DNA from: CAYPHY01 sp964410625
GTDB lineage: Bacteria; Chloroflexota; Anaerolineae; Promineifilales; Promineifilaceae
Direction of reading: 5' to 3'
NCBI GenBank assembly: GCA_964410625.1
Contig: CAYPHY010000055.1
Location: 1-29,520, forward strand
DNA length: 29,520 bases
This document shows positions 1 to 8,086 of the stretch, piece by piece. A model generated the notes under the pieces. It did not search any database. It was not told the origin of the DNA and saw only the letters and a program-made list of their open reading frames with translations. The translations under genes and the position numbers were made by a program. Each line of letters starts with the position of its first letter. The first letter of the stretch is position 1.

Positions 1-55
1 AATGAACAATGAGACAATGAACAATGAGACAATGAACAATGAGACAATGAACAAT
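1..55. repeat. 15-nt tandem repeat, 3.7 copies
   Basis: Three exact copies of AATGAACAATGAGAC (1-15, 16-30, 31-45) are followed by a partial copy (46-55). Each 15-mer is itself a 7+8 pair (AATGAAC / AATGAGAC), so it belongs with the other 7-8 nt repeats of the window. It may extend past the left edge. It lies just beyond the 3' end of the cyclase gene. Confidence 0.95.
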
Positions 56-76
56 CTCTAATCTCCTAATCTCTTT

Positions 77-104
77 TCATCCTTCATCCCTCATCCCTCA
101 TCCT
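77..104. repeat. Heptamer tandem repeat (TCATCCY x4)
   Basis: Four tandem heptamers TCATCCT, TCATCCC, TCATCCC, TCATCCT occupy 77-104. They overlap the 3' end of the minus-strand cyclase gene: the TGA stop (98-100, read on the minus strand) lies within the last unit. The stretch 56-76 carries AATCTCY-type heptamers. Confidence 0.9.
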
Positions 105-1840
105 TCCCCCTTCATCCCCTCCAAACTATACAACACCTCCAACGCCTCCCGTCCCTTCAGTTGCACACGTCCCAATGATTTTGCTACCACCAGTCCCTGT
201 ACCTGCTCATACACCCGCTCACTGACAACGATCTCATCCGACTGCGCCAGTTCTTGCAACCGCTTGGCTAAATTCACCGTATCTCCAATCGCCGAATAGT
301 CCCGCCGCTGCTCGCTCCCCACATTCCCGACAACCGCCTCACCAGTATTAATCCCTACTCCAAAATGAAGCCGCTGCACCTCCGGCAGGTTCGCATGGTA
401 TGCCTCAATCCGCTCCCGAATCAACAACGCGGTCCGTACCGCCCGCTCCACATGGTCCCCCTGCGGATTCAATGGGGTGTTAAACAACACCATTACGGCG
501 TCCCCCATAAACTTATCCGTCAACCCCTGATAATGGCTAATCGCGTTCACCGCCTCTGTGAAGTACCCATTAATCACCCCAATCAACTCCTCCGGCTCGA
601 CATGTTCGCTATACCTGCTAAATCCCCGCACATCTGCATACAATACGGTAATCTCCCGCCGCTGCGGCCGTTGCGCCGCATCCAGGTCGCGAATTCGATC
701 CACCAACGCCGGGGGCAAATAGCGCCGCAAACTCTCTACCCGCTTCTTCTCCGACACATCATCCAACACCACCGCTACCCCATCCAGCTTTTCCTCGCGC
801 ACATTCCGCAAGGGTGACAATGTCAGATTCAGCGTCAGCAACCTCTCCTGCAATTGCAAGTCCAACTCTCGGTTGCGCGTACTTCCCCCCACCTTCACCT
901 CATCAATCAACGCCTCCACCGGCCCCAGTGGCAAGCCTAACCGCTCCACCAACTGCCGGAAATGCACCCCCTCCACTACCTCCGCCGGTAGCCCCAAAAG
1001 CCGCTCGGCCGCCCGGTTATACAAGGCAATCACATCCAGTTCATCAATCGTAATCACCCCGCTGGCAATGGAAGCAAATACATTATCCATCAGCTCCTTC
1101 ATCACCACCACTTCGCGGAACAGTCGTGCATTGTCAATCGCCACGGCCGCCTGATTGGCAAAAGAAGCCAACAAATCCCGGTCCGTATCCCCAAAGATAC
1201 CACTCGCCACCCGGTTATCGGCGTAAATTACGCCAATGATCTCTCCCTTAATCTTCAGCGGGACACACAAAATCGAGCGCAAGCGGTAGCTGATGATGCT
1301 ATGCTGTGCCGCAAAACGCTCATCCTCTTGTGCATTCACCGTCACCACCGGCTCCCCACTCTCCGCCACCCGCCGCACGACACTGCGGCTAATCTCCTCG
1401 GCCGCCTCCCGCTCTAGCGATTCCTGGTCCAAATTCCGCGCCACCGTCACCCGCAACTCCCGCTCCTCATTAAACAGCAGCAACATCCCCCGCTCCGCCC
1501 GCGTCAGGCGGATGATCGCGTCCATCACTTGTTGCAACACCACATCCAAATCCAGCGAGGAGTTAATCACCGCCCCCACTTCCTGCAACGCCCTCAGTTG
1601 CGTCCGCTCCTTCTCCCGCGCCGCCATTCGCCGCTCTAGCTCCTGCACCGCCTGCTGCAACGGCAACAACAACTGGATCATCTCTCCACTGCCGCGCAAC
1701 GCCTCCCGGCGCACGGCCGCTTCCCCCGCCTGCGACAAAGCCCGTTGCTGCCGCACCACGGCCGCCCGCAACGCCTCCACCTGCACCATCAGCGGGTTCA
1801 TATCCGCCCGCGTATCCGTTAAAAAAGCATCGTTTACCAT
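98..1840 (-). CDS. GAF-PAS-class III adenylate/guanylate cyclase
   Basis: Predicted soluble nucleotide cyclase making cAMP (less likely cGMP) under control of two sensory domains. Residues 15-90 are helical and probably coiled-coil. Residues 90-240 form a GAF domain. Residues 250-370 look like a PAS domain (FASIASGVITIDE...YNRAAERLLG). Residues 395-575 are the catalytic domain. Metal-binding Asp residues are D403 (YADVRGFSRYSE) and D447 (DKFMGDAVM). K443 is the base-binding Lys, and N523 and R527 in DTVNLAKRL are the transition-state residues. At the second base-selecting position there is Ser (S516), as in class IIIb cyclases, so the enzyme looks active. No membrane segment is visible. The ATG at 1840 has a strong ribosome site (GAGGAGGAG) 8 nt upstream. 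The C-terminus (EGMKGEG) is encoded by repeat-like DNA. The family is certain; the nucleotide made is inferred. Confidence 0.93.
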   Translation of the reverse strand: MVNDAFLTDTRADMNPLMVQVEALRAAVVRQQRALSQAGEAAVRREALRGSGEMIQLLLPLQQAVQELERRMAAREKERTQLRALQEVGAVINSSLDLDVVLQQVMDAIIRLTRAERGMLLLFNEERELRVTVARNLDQESLEREAAEEISRSVVRRVAESGEPVVTVNAQEDERFAAQHSIISYRLRSILCVPLKIKGEIIGVIYADNRVASGIFGDTDRDLLASFANQAAVAIDNARLFREVVVMKELMDNVFASIASGVITIDELDVIALYNRAAERLLGLPAEVVEGVHFRQLVERLGLPLGPVEALIDEVKVGGSTRNRELDLQLQERLLTLNLTLSPLRNVREEKLDGVAVVLDDVSEKKRVESLRRYLPPALVDRIRDLDAAQRPQRREITVLYADVRGFSRYSEHVEPEELIGVINGYFTEAVNAISHYQGLTDKFMGDAVMVLFNTPLNPQGDHVERAVRTALLIRERIEAYHANLPEVQRLHFGVGINTGEAVVGNVGSEQRRDYSAIGDTVNLAKRLQELAQSDEIVVSERVYEQVQGLVVAKSLGRVQLKGREALEVLYSLEGMKGEG

Positions 1841-1983
1841 AAATAATACTCCTCCTCGCCATTATAACAGACAGAGCTATGCTACAGTAAATAGTTGAGC
1901 TATAACGCGGAGCATATTCCGGGAAATCGAGGGATTGTTTATCCATATGCTGTGTCATAGATTCTCTACTGGCATCACATAGA

Positions 1984-2012
1984 TTGACAATTAACAATTC
2001 CTCATTCACAAT
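1984..2012 (+). promoter_or_regulatory. Candidate promoter of xseA
   Basis: TTGACA (1984-1989), a 17-bp spacer and CACAAT (2007-2012). The predicted transcript start is about 2019, almost at the ATG of xseA at 2021, so the message would be nearly leaderless. The surrounding AATTAACAATT-like sequence is also typical of the repeats in this genome, which lowers confidence. Confidence 0.4.
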
Positions 2013-2020
2013 TGACCAGG

Positions 2021-3244
2021 ATGCGAGGATTTCTTTCTACAACGGCCGACACCTTACGGCCGACCTGGTCCGTCGGCGAGCTAACCCGCTATATTCGGGA
2101 GTTGTTTGAATTGGATTATCGCCTGCAAGACATTGAAGTCAGCGGCGAAATCTCCAACTTCACCCAGGCGCGTTCCGGCCATCTTTACTTCACCCTTAAA
2201 GACGCCGACGCCCAACTCAGATGTGTGATGTGGCGTTCGGCCGCCGAGCGCCTCCGCTTCCGACCAGGGGAAGGGGACGCCGTGATTGCCCAGGGGCGGG
2301 TCTCTGTCTATGAGGCGGGCGGGGCATACCAACTATATGTTGAGCGATTGGAACCGGCTGGCCGGGGCAATCTGGCGTTGGCCTTTGAACGGCTCAAAGA
2401 GGAACTGGCCGCCGAGGGGCTTTTCGACCCCGCCTATAAACAACCCATCCCCTCCTTTCCGCGCAAGATCGGCATCGTCACATCGCCTGATGCGGCCGCG
2501 CTGCGCGACATCCTCAACGTGCTCCGCCGCAGGAACCCACTTGTTTCTGTCCTCATCGCCCCTACATTGGTGCAAGGAGAGCAGGCCCCGCCGCAAATTG
2601 TCCACGCTCTGCGCTGGCTCGACGGCCGCGACGACATTGATACCATCATCCTCGCTCGTGGTGGCGGCTCCATCGAAGACCTGTGGGCCTTCAATGATGA
2701 GCGTGTCGCCCGTGCCATCTTCGCCGCCCGCCATCCGTTGATCTCCGGCGTCGGCCATGAGACCGACTTCACCATCGCCGACTTCGTGGCCGATCTTCGC
2801 GCCCCCACGCCCTCGGCCGCTGCCGAACTGGCCGTGCCAGACATGGCCGAGATGCGCCCCTATCTGCAACTGCAACGCCAACAGCTGCGCGAAGCAATGC
2901 TCCTGACCCTTAACGACAAACAACGCCAGGTACAGGCCCAACGCCAACTCTTGACGTTGCTTAGCCCGCGTCGCCAATTGGACAGCTTCGGTCAGGGGAT
3001 GGATGTGTTAACCGGCCGCCTCGACCGCGCGATCAGTCGCCTGCTGGAGCGCAAAGAAAACCGCTTTAACTTGTTGAAAAACCATCTGGAGGCCGTTAGC
3101 CCCTTCGCTACCCTGGCTCGTGGCTATGCCATTGTACGCACGGCCGACGGCCGCATCGTCCGTAGCGCCAAAGCCATTTCCCCTGGCGATCCCCTCCACA
3201 TCCAGGTCCACGACGGCGACTTCAACGCCCAGGTTACCGCCTAA
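2021..3244 (+). CDS. xseA: Exodeoxyribonuclease VII large subunit
   Basis: Catalytic large subunit of exonuclease VII, which degrades single-stranded DNA from both ends in the cytoplasm. An N-terminal OB-fold (residues ~20-115, WSVGELTRYI...GEISNF...GHLYFTLKD) is followed by the catalytic core with GIVTSPDAAALRDI, LARGGGSIEDLWAFNDE and SGVGHETDFTIADFVADLRA, then a helical C-terminal region. The length of about 407 residues is a little short against the 456 of E. coli but normal for the family. The start is either this ATG or an in-frame TTG at 2012; neither has a convincing ribosome site. The small subunit gene xseB, often adjacent, is not here. The next gene is convergent, across a repeat-filled gap. 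Confidence 0.95.
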   Translation: MRGFLSTTADTLRPTWSVGELTRYIRELFELDYRLQDIEVSGEISNFTQARSGHLYFTLKDADAQLRCVMWRSAAERLRFRPGEGDAVIAQGRVSVYEAGGAYQLYVERLEPAGRGNLALAFERLKEELAAEGLFDPAYKQPIPSFPRKIGIVTSPDAAALRDILNVLRRRNPLVSVLIAPTLVQGEQAPPQIVHALRWLDGRDDIDTIILARGGGSIEDLWAFNDERVARAIFAARHPLISGVGHETDFTIADFVADLRAPTPSAAAELAVPDMAEMRPYLQLQRQQLREAMLLTLNDKQRQVQAQRQLLTLLSPRRQLDSFGQGMDVLTGRLDRAISRLLERKENRFNLLKNHLEAVSPFATLARGYAIVRTADGRIVRSAKAISPGDPLHIQVHDGDFNAQVTA

Positions 3245-3254
3245 CCACCAACCT

Positions 3255-3325
3255 CAATCTCCCAGTCTCTCAGTCTCCTAATCTCCCAATCTCAGAGACT
3301 AAGAGACTACGAGACTGTGAGACTA
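3255..3325. repeat. Facing arrays of GTCTC/GAGAC heptamers between convergent genes
   Basis: The left part (3255-3293) is built of 7-8 nt units of the type CAGTCTCT / CTAATCTC. The right part (3294-3325) is built of complementary units of the type AGAGACTA / CGAGACTG. The arrays can pair as an imperfect hairpin. They separate the convergent 3' ends of xseA and the propeller gene and include the TAG stop of the latter (3323-3325), so a role as bidirectional terminator is plausible. Confidence 0.8.
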
Positions 3326-4939
3326 TCGCCAACTCCAAAAACCAATCTCCCCTTCCGCAATCGGCCGTGGTTCAATGCCAGACACAGGGACGACGACGAT
3401 TCGCTCTGCGCCATTGTCCACCATGGGGATAACCAACGACTGGCTATCCGGCGACCAAAGGCGATGGCTGAGGGCATATTGATCAAAAAAGGGCAGGAAT
3501 TGTGATAAAAACAGGGCGGTTGGTTGAAACTCCAACAACCGCAGCCCGGTGCCTGACTGTACATCAATGACCGACAACGTGAAACGGTGGACATTTGGTT
3601 GCGCGGCCGCGTCCATCACATGCCCTACCGGCGACACCTTGCCAATTGGCGATGGCCTGCCGCTCACCAGCGGCGCTGTTGGCTGGGCCATGACATTGAC
3701 ATCCCCCTCTTGCCGCGTTCGCAACGAGATATAGGCAATTGAACGGCCGTCCGGCGACCAAAAAAAGGCCAATACCGTCTCTGAAGTCAATAAACGCCGT
3801 TCGCCCGTATCAAGATCGAGCAGTTCCAGCGCACCGAAAAAGCTCCTACTCTCCGGCGAACCGCTAATAAAAGCCAACACATTCTCCGTTGGACTCCAGC
3901 CGAGGGCCAGCGCTCCGTTGTGCGGCTCCCTTCTTTGCTCATCTCCGGCCGCATCTGTAACGGTGAGGTGGCTTGCCAGCCCAAAGTTTTCTTCAGCAGC
4001 AAAAGCCCAATAGCGGCCGTCGGCCGAAATCCCCGGAGCCTGGAAAAAACCAGGTGATGTGAGATTATCCGTTTGCGCCTCACCATCCAGACCGAGAAAG
4101 ACCAACTGCGCCCCCCTGCCCCCACGCCCATTATGGACAAAAAGCTGGCGACTGTCGGCCGTCCAATCCCAATACAGTGGGCTGCCGGTGGTCAAAATCA
4201 TGCTCTCGCTTGTGCCATCTCTGGGGGCCAGATTCAAGCTTATCCGGTCATCGGCGTGGTTGGCCAAAAAGCTGACATACTGGCTATCGGGTGACCAATA
4301 CAGGTAGAAAGGAACGCCCAATGTGCTGAAATAAATCTCTCGCTCGCTCAAATCTGGGGGGGCCGCTTCGTCAGCCAGGATATAGATACCTCCGCCGCGT
4401 AGGTTGGAACCGATCACCGCCACTGCCTGGCCATCCGGCGACCAGGCTGGAAATTGGAAGGCCATCGCCGGATTGGGGCCGGTCAACAGGCGCGAGTTGG
4501 CTCCGTCGGGATCAATCGTCTCCACCTGTCGTCGTTCATTGATCAGCACAATACGATTCGTCACCTCCCCCAACGCAGCTTGGTCGGCCGCTTCGTTCGC
4601 CGCCACTGTTGGGCTGACCAACCCCGACTCATCACCAATCGCCGCACCTTCCGCTGTTGCCGTACTGTTGAGTGCGGGGGTGGTGGGGGCGGCCGTGGCA
4701 GCAACGGCCGTTACTGCGCTTTCCACCGTCTGGCTCTCCTGCAACAAGCTCTCTGTGCGCCTTTCCGTCTCCAATGCGGAGAAGGCCAGCCAGGCAACGG
4801 TCACAATCGCTGTCCCCAACAGGCTGATAACAATTATCACTACCAGCGCAATAAAAAAGCACCGCCCTGGCCCAGACAGCCCGCCAGTTGGCGCGGCCGT
4901 TTCCTCATAATCCTCAAAATCCCACGGATCTTTTGCCAT
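3323..4939 (-). CDS. Membrane-anchored TolB/PD40-type beta-propeller protein
   Basis: Single-pass membrane protein of 538 residues. A short acidic cytoplasmic N-terminus (AKDPWDFEDYEE) precedes one strong membrane helix (about residues 25-53, FFIALVVIIVISLLGTAIV). A Thr/Ala-rich linker of about 70 residues follows, then an extracytoplasmic domain made of propeller blades with repeated WSPDSQ / SPDGR / SADGRYWAFA motifs of the PD40/TolB type. Such domains bind proteins or ligands; no enzyme residues are visible and the specific role is unknown. The ATG at 4939 is preceded by AAGGA at good spacing and is preferred to an in-frame TTG at 4957. The stop codon lies in the flanking repeat array. It stands alone between divergent and convergent neighbours. 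Confidence 0.8.
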   Translation of the reverse strand: MAKDPWDFEDYEETAAPTGGLSGPGRCFFIALVVIIVISLLGTAIVTVAWLAFSALETERRTESLLQESQTVESAVTAVAATAAPTTPALNSTATAEGAAIGDESGLVSPTVAANEAADQAALGEVTNRIVLINERRQVETIDPDGANSRLLTGPNPAMAFQFPAWSPDGQAVAVIGSNLRGGGIYILADEAAPPDLSEREIYFSTLGVPFYLYWSPDSQYVSFLANHADDRISLNLAPRDGTSESMILTTGSPLYWDWTADSRQLFVHNGRGGRGAQLVFLGLDGEAQTDNLTSPGFFQAPGISADGRYWAFAAEENFGLASHLTVTDAAGDEQRREPHNGALALGWSPTENVLAFISGSPESRSFFGALELLDLDTGERRLLTSETVLAFFWSPDGRSIAYISLRTRQEGDVNVMAQPTAPLVSGRPSPIGKVSPVGHVMDAAAQPNVHRFTLSVIDVQSGTGLRLLEFQPTALFLSQFLPFFDQYALSHRLWSPDSQSLVIPMVDNGAERIVVVPVSGIEPRPIAEGEIGFWSWR

Positions 4940-4961
4940 CGCCCAGCTTTCCTTCAAAATT

Positions 4962-5023
4962 AGAAACCGGATTTCTATTGAGCAATCGGTCTTGTTTCGT
5001 AATAGCCAAGAAACCCGGTTTCT
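4962..5023. repeat. Paired AGAAACCSGRTTTCT palindromes
   Basis: Two 15-nt near-palindromes, AGAAACCGGATTTCT (4962-4976) and AGAAACCCGGTTTCT (5009-5023), flank 32 bp in the divergent gap between the propeller gene and the small membrane protein. Each can fold alone or pair with the other. Similar AGAAACC-GGTTTCT palindromes are common intergenic elements in some bacteria; no function is known to me. Confidence 0.75.
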
Positions 5024-5094
5024 ATAACTTACTCCTCATCTGCAACACACTTCCAGTAACGAAAATTCGCGCCATACGCGTAACGATAACTATC

Positions 5095-5123
5095 TCCACA
5101 GTAAGTTACGGTTGTGCTAAAAT
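5095..5123 (+). promoter_or_regulatory. Candidate promoter of the small membrane protein
   Basis: TCCACA (5095-5100), a 17-bp spacer and TAAAAT (5118-5123). A start about 7 nt downstream would fall at ~5130, two bases before the ATG at 5132. No ribosome site precedes that ATG, which fits a near-leaderless message. Confidence 0.4.
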
Positions 5124-5131
5124 GATGCACT

Positions 5132-5578
5132 ATGGAAAAAATCAACGAACAAACGCCGCCACAAGAAAGCGGACTATCGGGGTTCATTCGAGCTGCTGGT
5201 GTCATCCTGGCTATATCATACCCCGTCCTCGCGCTTTCAACCGGTGTGCGTTCGCTTTATCAACTTTTCTTTAAGGAAGGGGTAGAGTACTACTTGCCCC
5301 CACTGCTCAGTGGGTTGGCGGCACTACTTTACTTTACGGCAACGGTCGGCTTCGTTGTTCACCGCAAATGGGCCTGGCGTTTATCCGTTGGTGTGTTGCT
5401 CTTAGAGACGATTCTGACCTTGCTGGTCGGCACGCTCAGCCTGACCAACCCGGAGCTGATCGGCCGCACCGTCTGGCGACAATTTGGCGCGGACTACGGC
5501 TACCTCCCCCTCATTCAACCCTTGCTAGGGTTAGCGTGGCTCTTCCACCCCGAGACCCGCCGCGCCTATTCATCATAG
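5132..5578 (+). CDS. Small four-helix membrane protein, unknown function
   Basis: I do not recognise this 148-residue protein. A polar N-terminus of about 16 residues is followed by hydrophobic segments at roughly 19-42, 56-75, 82-103 and 125-138, with basic residues between the second and third (VHRKWAWR), so three or four membrane helices are likely. There are no motifs of a known enzyme or transporter. It has its own likely promoter and is convergent with the phosphoesterase gene 12 bp downstream. Even amino-acid use and clean ends support a real gene. Confidence 0.7.
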   Translation: MEKINEQTPPQESGLSGFIRAAGVILAISYPVLALSTGVRSLYQLFFKEGVEYYLPPLLSGLAALLYFTATVGFVVHRKWAWRLSVGVLLLETILTLLVGTLSLTNPELIGRTVWRQFGADYGYLPLIQPLLGLAWLFHPETRRAYSS

Positions 5579-5589
5579 ACCCCATATCG

Positions 5590-6243
5590 TCAATCTGACG
5601 CTGGAGCATCGCTCGTCTCAAAATCTATCAGCCGGTAGGGGTAGACATTGATCACTGTTGTCTCCTCATAGCGCGTGACCGTCTGTGTATCCGTGCGGTA
5701 GAGGTGGATATGTCCGTGAAGCAAATAGCGTGGCTTAAACAGACGCATGAAGCTGAGAAAGACCTTAAAGCCCGTGTGTGGCAGGTCGGTGCGATCATGA
5801 ATGCCCAGCGGCGGGGAATGGGTAACGAGAATATCAACCGCTCGGCCGTAACGCTGCCGGTTCCACAGCAGTTGCGGTACTAATTGCGCCATCTGCACCG
5901 TCATCTCTGAGTCGGTATACATGTGTGGCGCATTCGGCCGGTAGCGCATGGACCCCTCCAGCCCGGCTAGGATTAACCCTCCCCGTTGGACCACTCGTTT
6001 GTGTATGTCAACGCCCCCGCGCACCTCAGTCCACACCGTGCCATCGGCCGCATATTGTGGCCCGATGTCGTGATTGCCGCGAACATAGACCAACGGCCGG
6101 TCCAACGCCGAAGTCAAGAAATCCAGATAATAAAAAGGGAGATCGCCGCAACCAATGATCAGATCAACATCCGAGAACTTTTCCCGGACATGACCGCTAT
6201 AGAGCCAGTCAATCACCCGATCACTGACGGCCAAAATCTTCAT
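5590..6243 (-). CDS. Metallophosphoesterase family protein
   Basis: Calcineurin-like phosphoesterase fold of 217 residues. The metal-binding motifs appear in order: D8 in AVSDRV, GCGD (D34), RGNHD (N57, H58, D59), THSPP (H142) and LHGHIH (H176, H178, H180). The first motif normally reads D-x-H, but here position 10 is Val, so one metal ligand is missing or supplied elsewhere. Such proteins hydrolyse phosphomonoesters, phosphodiesters or nucleotides; the substrate cannot be told from sequence. The protein is probably cytoplasmic, as there is no signal peptide. The ATG at 6243 is the only sensible start. A large palindromic element lies upstream, between this gene and the MazG-like gene on the same strand. 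Confidence 0.85.
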   Translation of the reverse strand: MKILAVSDRVIDWLYSGHVREKFSDVDLIIGCGDLPFYYLDFLTSALDRPLVYVRGNHDIGPQYAADGTVWTEVRGGVDIHKRVVQRGGLILAGLEGSMRYRPNAPHMYTDSEMTVQMAQLVPQLLWNRQRYGRAVDILVTHSPPLGIHDRTDLPHTGFKVFLSFMRLFKPRYLLHGHIHLYRTDTQTVTRYEETTVINVYPYRLIDFETSDAPASD

Positions 6244-6281
6244 GAGTCAACACGCATAGAACACATTACCATGAGTGACAA

Positions 6282-6409
6282 CCTCACGCAAAGCCGCAAA
6301 GGTCGCTAAGTAGGGGCGGGGCAGTCGGAAGATATTTCACTATTTTGGACGAACCCTCACTCGACTGTCTCGCCCTTACATCTTTGCGCTCTTAGCGTCT
6401 TTGCGTGAG
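6282..6409. repeat. 128-bp imperfect palindrome, MITE-like
   Basis: The outer ends are exact inverted copies, CTCACGCAAAG (6282-6292) and CTTTGCGTGAG (6399-6409). Complementarity continues inward with few mismatches after a short indel zone: GTAGGGGCGGGGCAGTCG (6309-6326) pairs with CGACTGTCTCGCCCTTAC (6362-6379). The arms are about 45-48 nt around a core of about 35 nt. It carries no gene. It lies between the MazG-like gene and the phosphoesterase. It could be a small non-autonomous element or an intergenic hairpin. Confidence 0.75.
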
Positions 6410-6426
6410 CTATTTTCAGAGGAGAA

Positions 6427-6729
6427 CTACGAAGGCCATTGTCGCCCCTGATTTTGTTCCAGTTTTGCCAGAATAGCCTGCTCAAGGTCAATGTCACTTA
6501 GACTGGCTAACTGTAACAGATAGAGGGCGACATCCGCCAACTCCCCTGCCAATGCCTCCCTGTCTACTGCTTGCTCCTGCCATTGGAAATGTTCTAAGAC
6601 CTCGGCCGCTTCCAGCGCCAACGAAATCGCCAGATTTTTCGGCGTCTGCGGTCGTGCAGAGTCCGGCTCATACCAGTCCTTGCTCCGCACAAAACGGTGC
6701 ATCCGTTCTTCCAGTTCGCTCAATTCCAT
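6427..6729 (-). CDS. MazG-like nucleotide pyrophosphohydrolase
   Basis: A 100-residue all-helical protein of the MazG/dCTPase superfamily (RS21-C6 type), which hydrolyses nucleoside triphosphates to monophosphates plus pyrophosphate, often to clear abnormal dNTPs. The metal-binding pattern is visible: E40 and E43 in LALEAAEVLEHFQW, and E63 and D66 in ELADVALYLLQL. The length matches single-domain members. The ATG at 6729 lacks a clear ribosome site. Exact substrate unknown. The gene lies downstream of gap on the same strand, with a repeat between them. Confidence 0.9.
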   Translation of the reverse strand: MELSELEERMHRFVRSKDWYEPDSARPQTPKNLAISLALEAAEVLEHFQWQEQAVDREALAGELADVALYLLQLASLSDIDLEQAILAKLEQNQGRQWPS

Positions 6730-6760
6730 CGGGAGAGTAACTCGGTGGGAAAAATAAGGA

Positions 6761-6802
6761 CACAGATAGACACAGACGAACTGCCATCTATGCCTATCTG
6801 TG
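6761..6802. repeat. CACAGATAG inverted repeat
   Basis: CACAGATAG (6761-6769) and CTATCTGTG (6794-6802) form a 9-bp inverted repeat with a 24-nt loop; the left arm also carries a second ACACAGA copy. It lies between gap and the MazG-like gene. It has no T-run, so it is only a weak terminator candidate. Confidence 0.6.
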
Positions 6803-6876
6803 ATTCAGAGCCAGACACTTCAAACTAGCGTTGCGAGGCGTTAGCTAAAACAAGGTACTTGCCACTCGCCACTCAA

Positions 6877-7893
6877 CTACAGCTTCCCGGCGACAAACGC
6901 AGCCAGGTCAGCCAGGCGGCAGGAGTAACCCCATTCATTGTCATACCAGCCAACAACCTTTACCAGATTGCCATCCATGACATCGGTGGAAAGGCCATCA
7001 ATGGTCGCCGAGGAGGGATCGCCGATGATGTCGCTGGAGACCAGCGGTTCTTCGGAGTAGGTGACAACCTTACCCAACCAGCCTTCCCCTTCGGCCGCTG
7101 CCCGAAACGCCGCGTTCACCTCTTCTTTCGTCACCTCGCGCCCCAGTTCGGCCGTTACATCTGAAACGGAGCCAGTGACCACCGGAACGCGGAAAGCCAT
7201 GCCGTTGATCTTACCATTCAGTTCCGGCAACACCAGCCCAACCGCGCGGGCCGCGCCTGTCGTAGTCGGGATGATATTGGTCATCGCCGTGCGCGCGCGG
7301 CGCAAATCTTTGGCCGCCGTGTCCAGAATGCTCTGGCCGTTGGTAATGGCGTGGATCGTAGACATCAGGGCGCGTTCGATGCCAAAAGCGTCATGCAGGA
7401 CTTTAACCATCGGCGCCAGGCAGTTGGTGGTGCAACTGGCGTTCGAGATGATATGATGGTTGTCCGGGTCATACGTCCCTTCATTCACGCCCAGCACAAA
7501 CGTCCCGTCAATATTCTTTCCTGGCGCAGAAATGATCACCTTCTTCGCCCCGGCCGTGAGGTGCTTGCCTGCTGTGTCGCCGTCCTTAAAAATGCCCGTG
7601 CATTCCAGAACGATATCACAGCCCAACTCCCCCCATGGTAGCTTGGTCGGGTCGCGTTCGGCATAGCTCTTCAGCTTTTCGCCGTCCACATAGATGTCAC
7701 CATCCCGGACCTCTACCGTGCCGGGAAAACGGCCGTATGTCGAATCATACTTCAGCAAATGGGCATTAGTCTCCACGGGCATAAGATCATTAATGGCTTC
7801 AACATCGAGAACGCCCTGGTGATTCTCGCGGATGGCCTTTAATACTTGACGGCCGATGCGACCGAATCCGTTGATGCCAACTTTAACTGTCAT
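6877..7893 (-). CDS. gap: Glyceraldehyde-3-phosphate dehydrogenase, type I
   Basis: Cytoplasmic glycolytic enzyme that oxidises glyceraldehyde 3-phosphate to 1,3-bisphosphoglycerate with reduction of NAD. The 338 residues are full length. The Rossmann motif GINGFGRIGR is at 6-15, and N35-D36 (INDL) indicates NAD rather than NADP preference. The catalytic C154 lies in SNASCTTNCLAP and the base H181 in STIHAITNGQ. The substrate-binding TGSVSDVTAEL region and the C-terminal WYDNEWGYS signature are present. The ATG at 7893 has AAGGAG 8 nt upstream. The yvcK gene upstream on the same strand is also tied to sugar metabolism, though the 190-bp gap argues for a separate promoter. Confidence 0.98.
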   Translation of the reverse strand: MTVKVGINGFGRIGRQVLKAIRENHQGVLDVEAINDLMPVETNAHLLKYDSTYGRFPGTVEVRDGDIYVDGEKLKSYAERDPTKLPWGELGCDIVLECTGIFKDGDTAGKHLTAGAKKVIISAPGKNIDGTFVLGVNEGTYDPDNHHIISNASCTTNCLAPMVKVLHDAFGIERALMSTIHAITNGQSILDTAAKDLRRARTAMTNIIPTTTGAARAVGLVLPELNGKINGMAFRVPVVTGSVSDVTAELGREVTKEEVNAAFRAAAEGEGWLGKVVTYSEEPLVSSDIIGDPSSATIDGLSTDVMDGNLVKVVGWYDNEWGYSCRLADLAAFVAGKL

Positions 7894-7992
7894 CTACATT
7901 TCTCCTTATCAACTAGTCAACTATTTCACAAGCTACCTGCTGCCTGCTTAGCCCAAACTATCTCTTGGGTAACGCGCAGCGGGCAGGCTTAT

Positions 7993-8010
7993 CGTCTCAG
8001 TTTTGAGACG
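7993..8010. repeat. Short hairpin between yvcK and gap
   Basis: CGTCTCA (7993-7999), a GTTT loop, and TGAGACG (8004-8010). This perfect 7-bp stem lies 77 bp after the yvcK stop. No T-run follows on the minus strand, so its role as terminator is uncertain. Confidence 0.5.
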
Positions 8011-8086
8011 TTCGCAGGCGAATTTTCTCCTACACTCCTACAATACTACCCCCAGCCAGAACGATTGACAATTGACATTCGTCACG

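Noticed and set aside
1..104. Tandem repeats as a CRISPR array
   Set aside because: Units are 7-15 nt and directly adjacent, with no spacers and no cas genes.
1861..1869. Extended -10 (TGTTATAAT on the minus strand) ahead of the cyclase gene
   Set aside because: The motif is near perfect, but the start point it predicts (~1854) falls inside the strong ribosome site at 1849-1857, and no -35 fits. It may be chance or an unusual promoter, so it is not listed as a feature.
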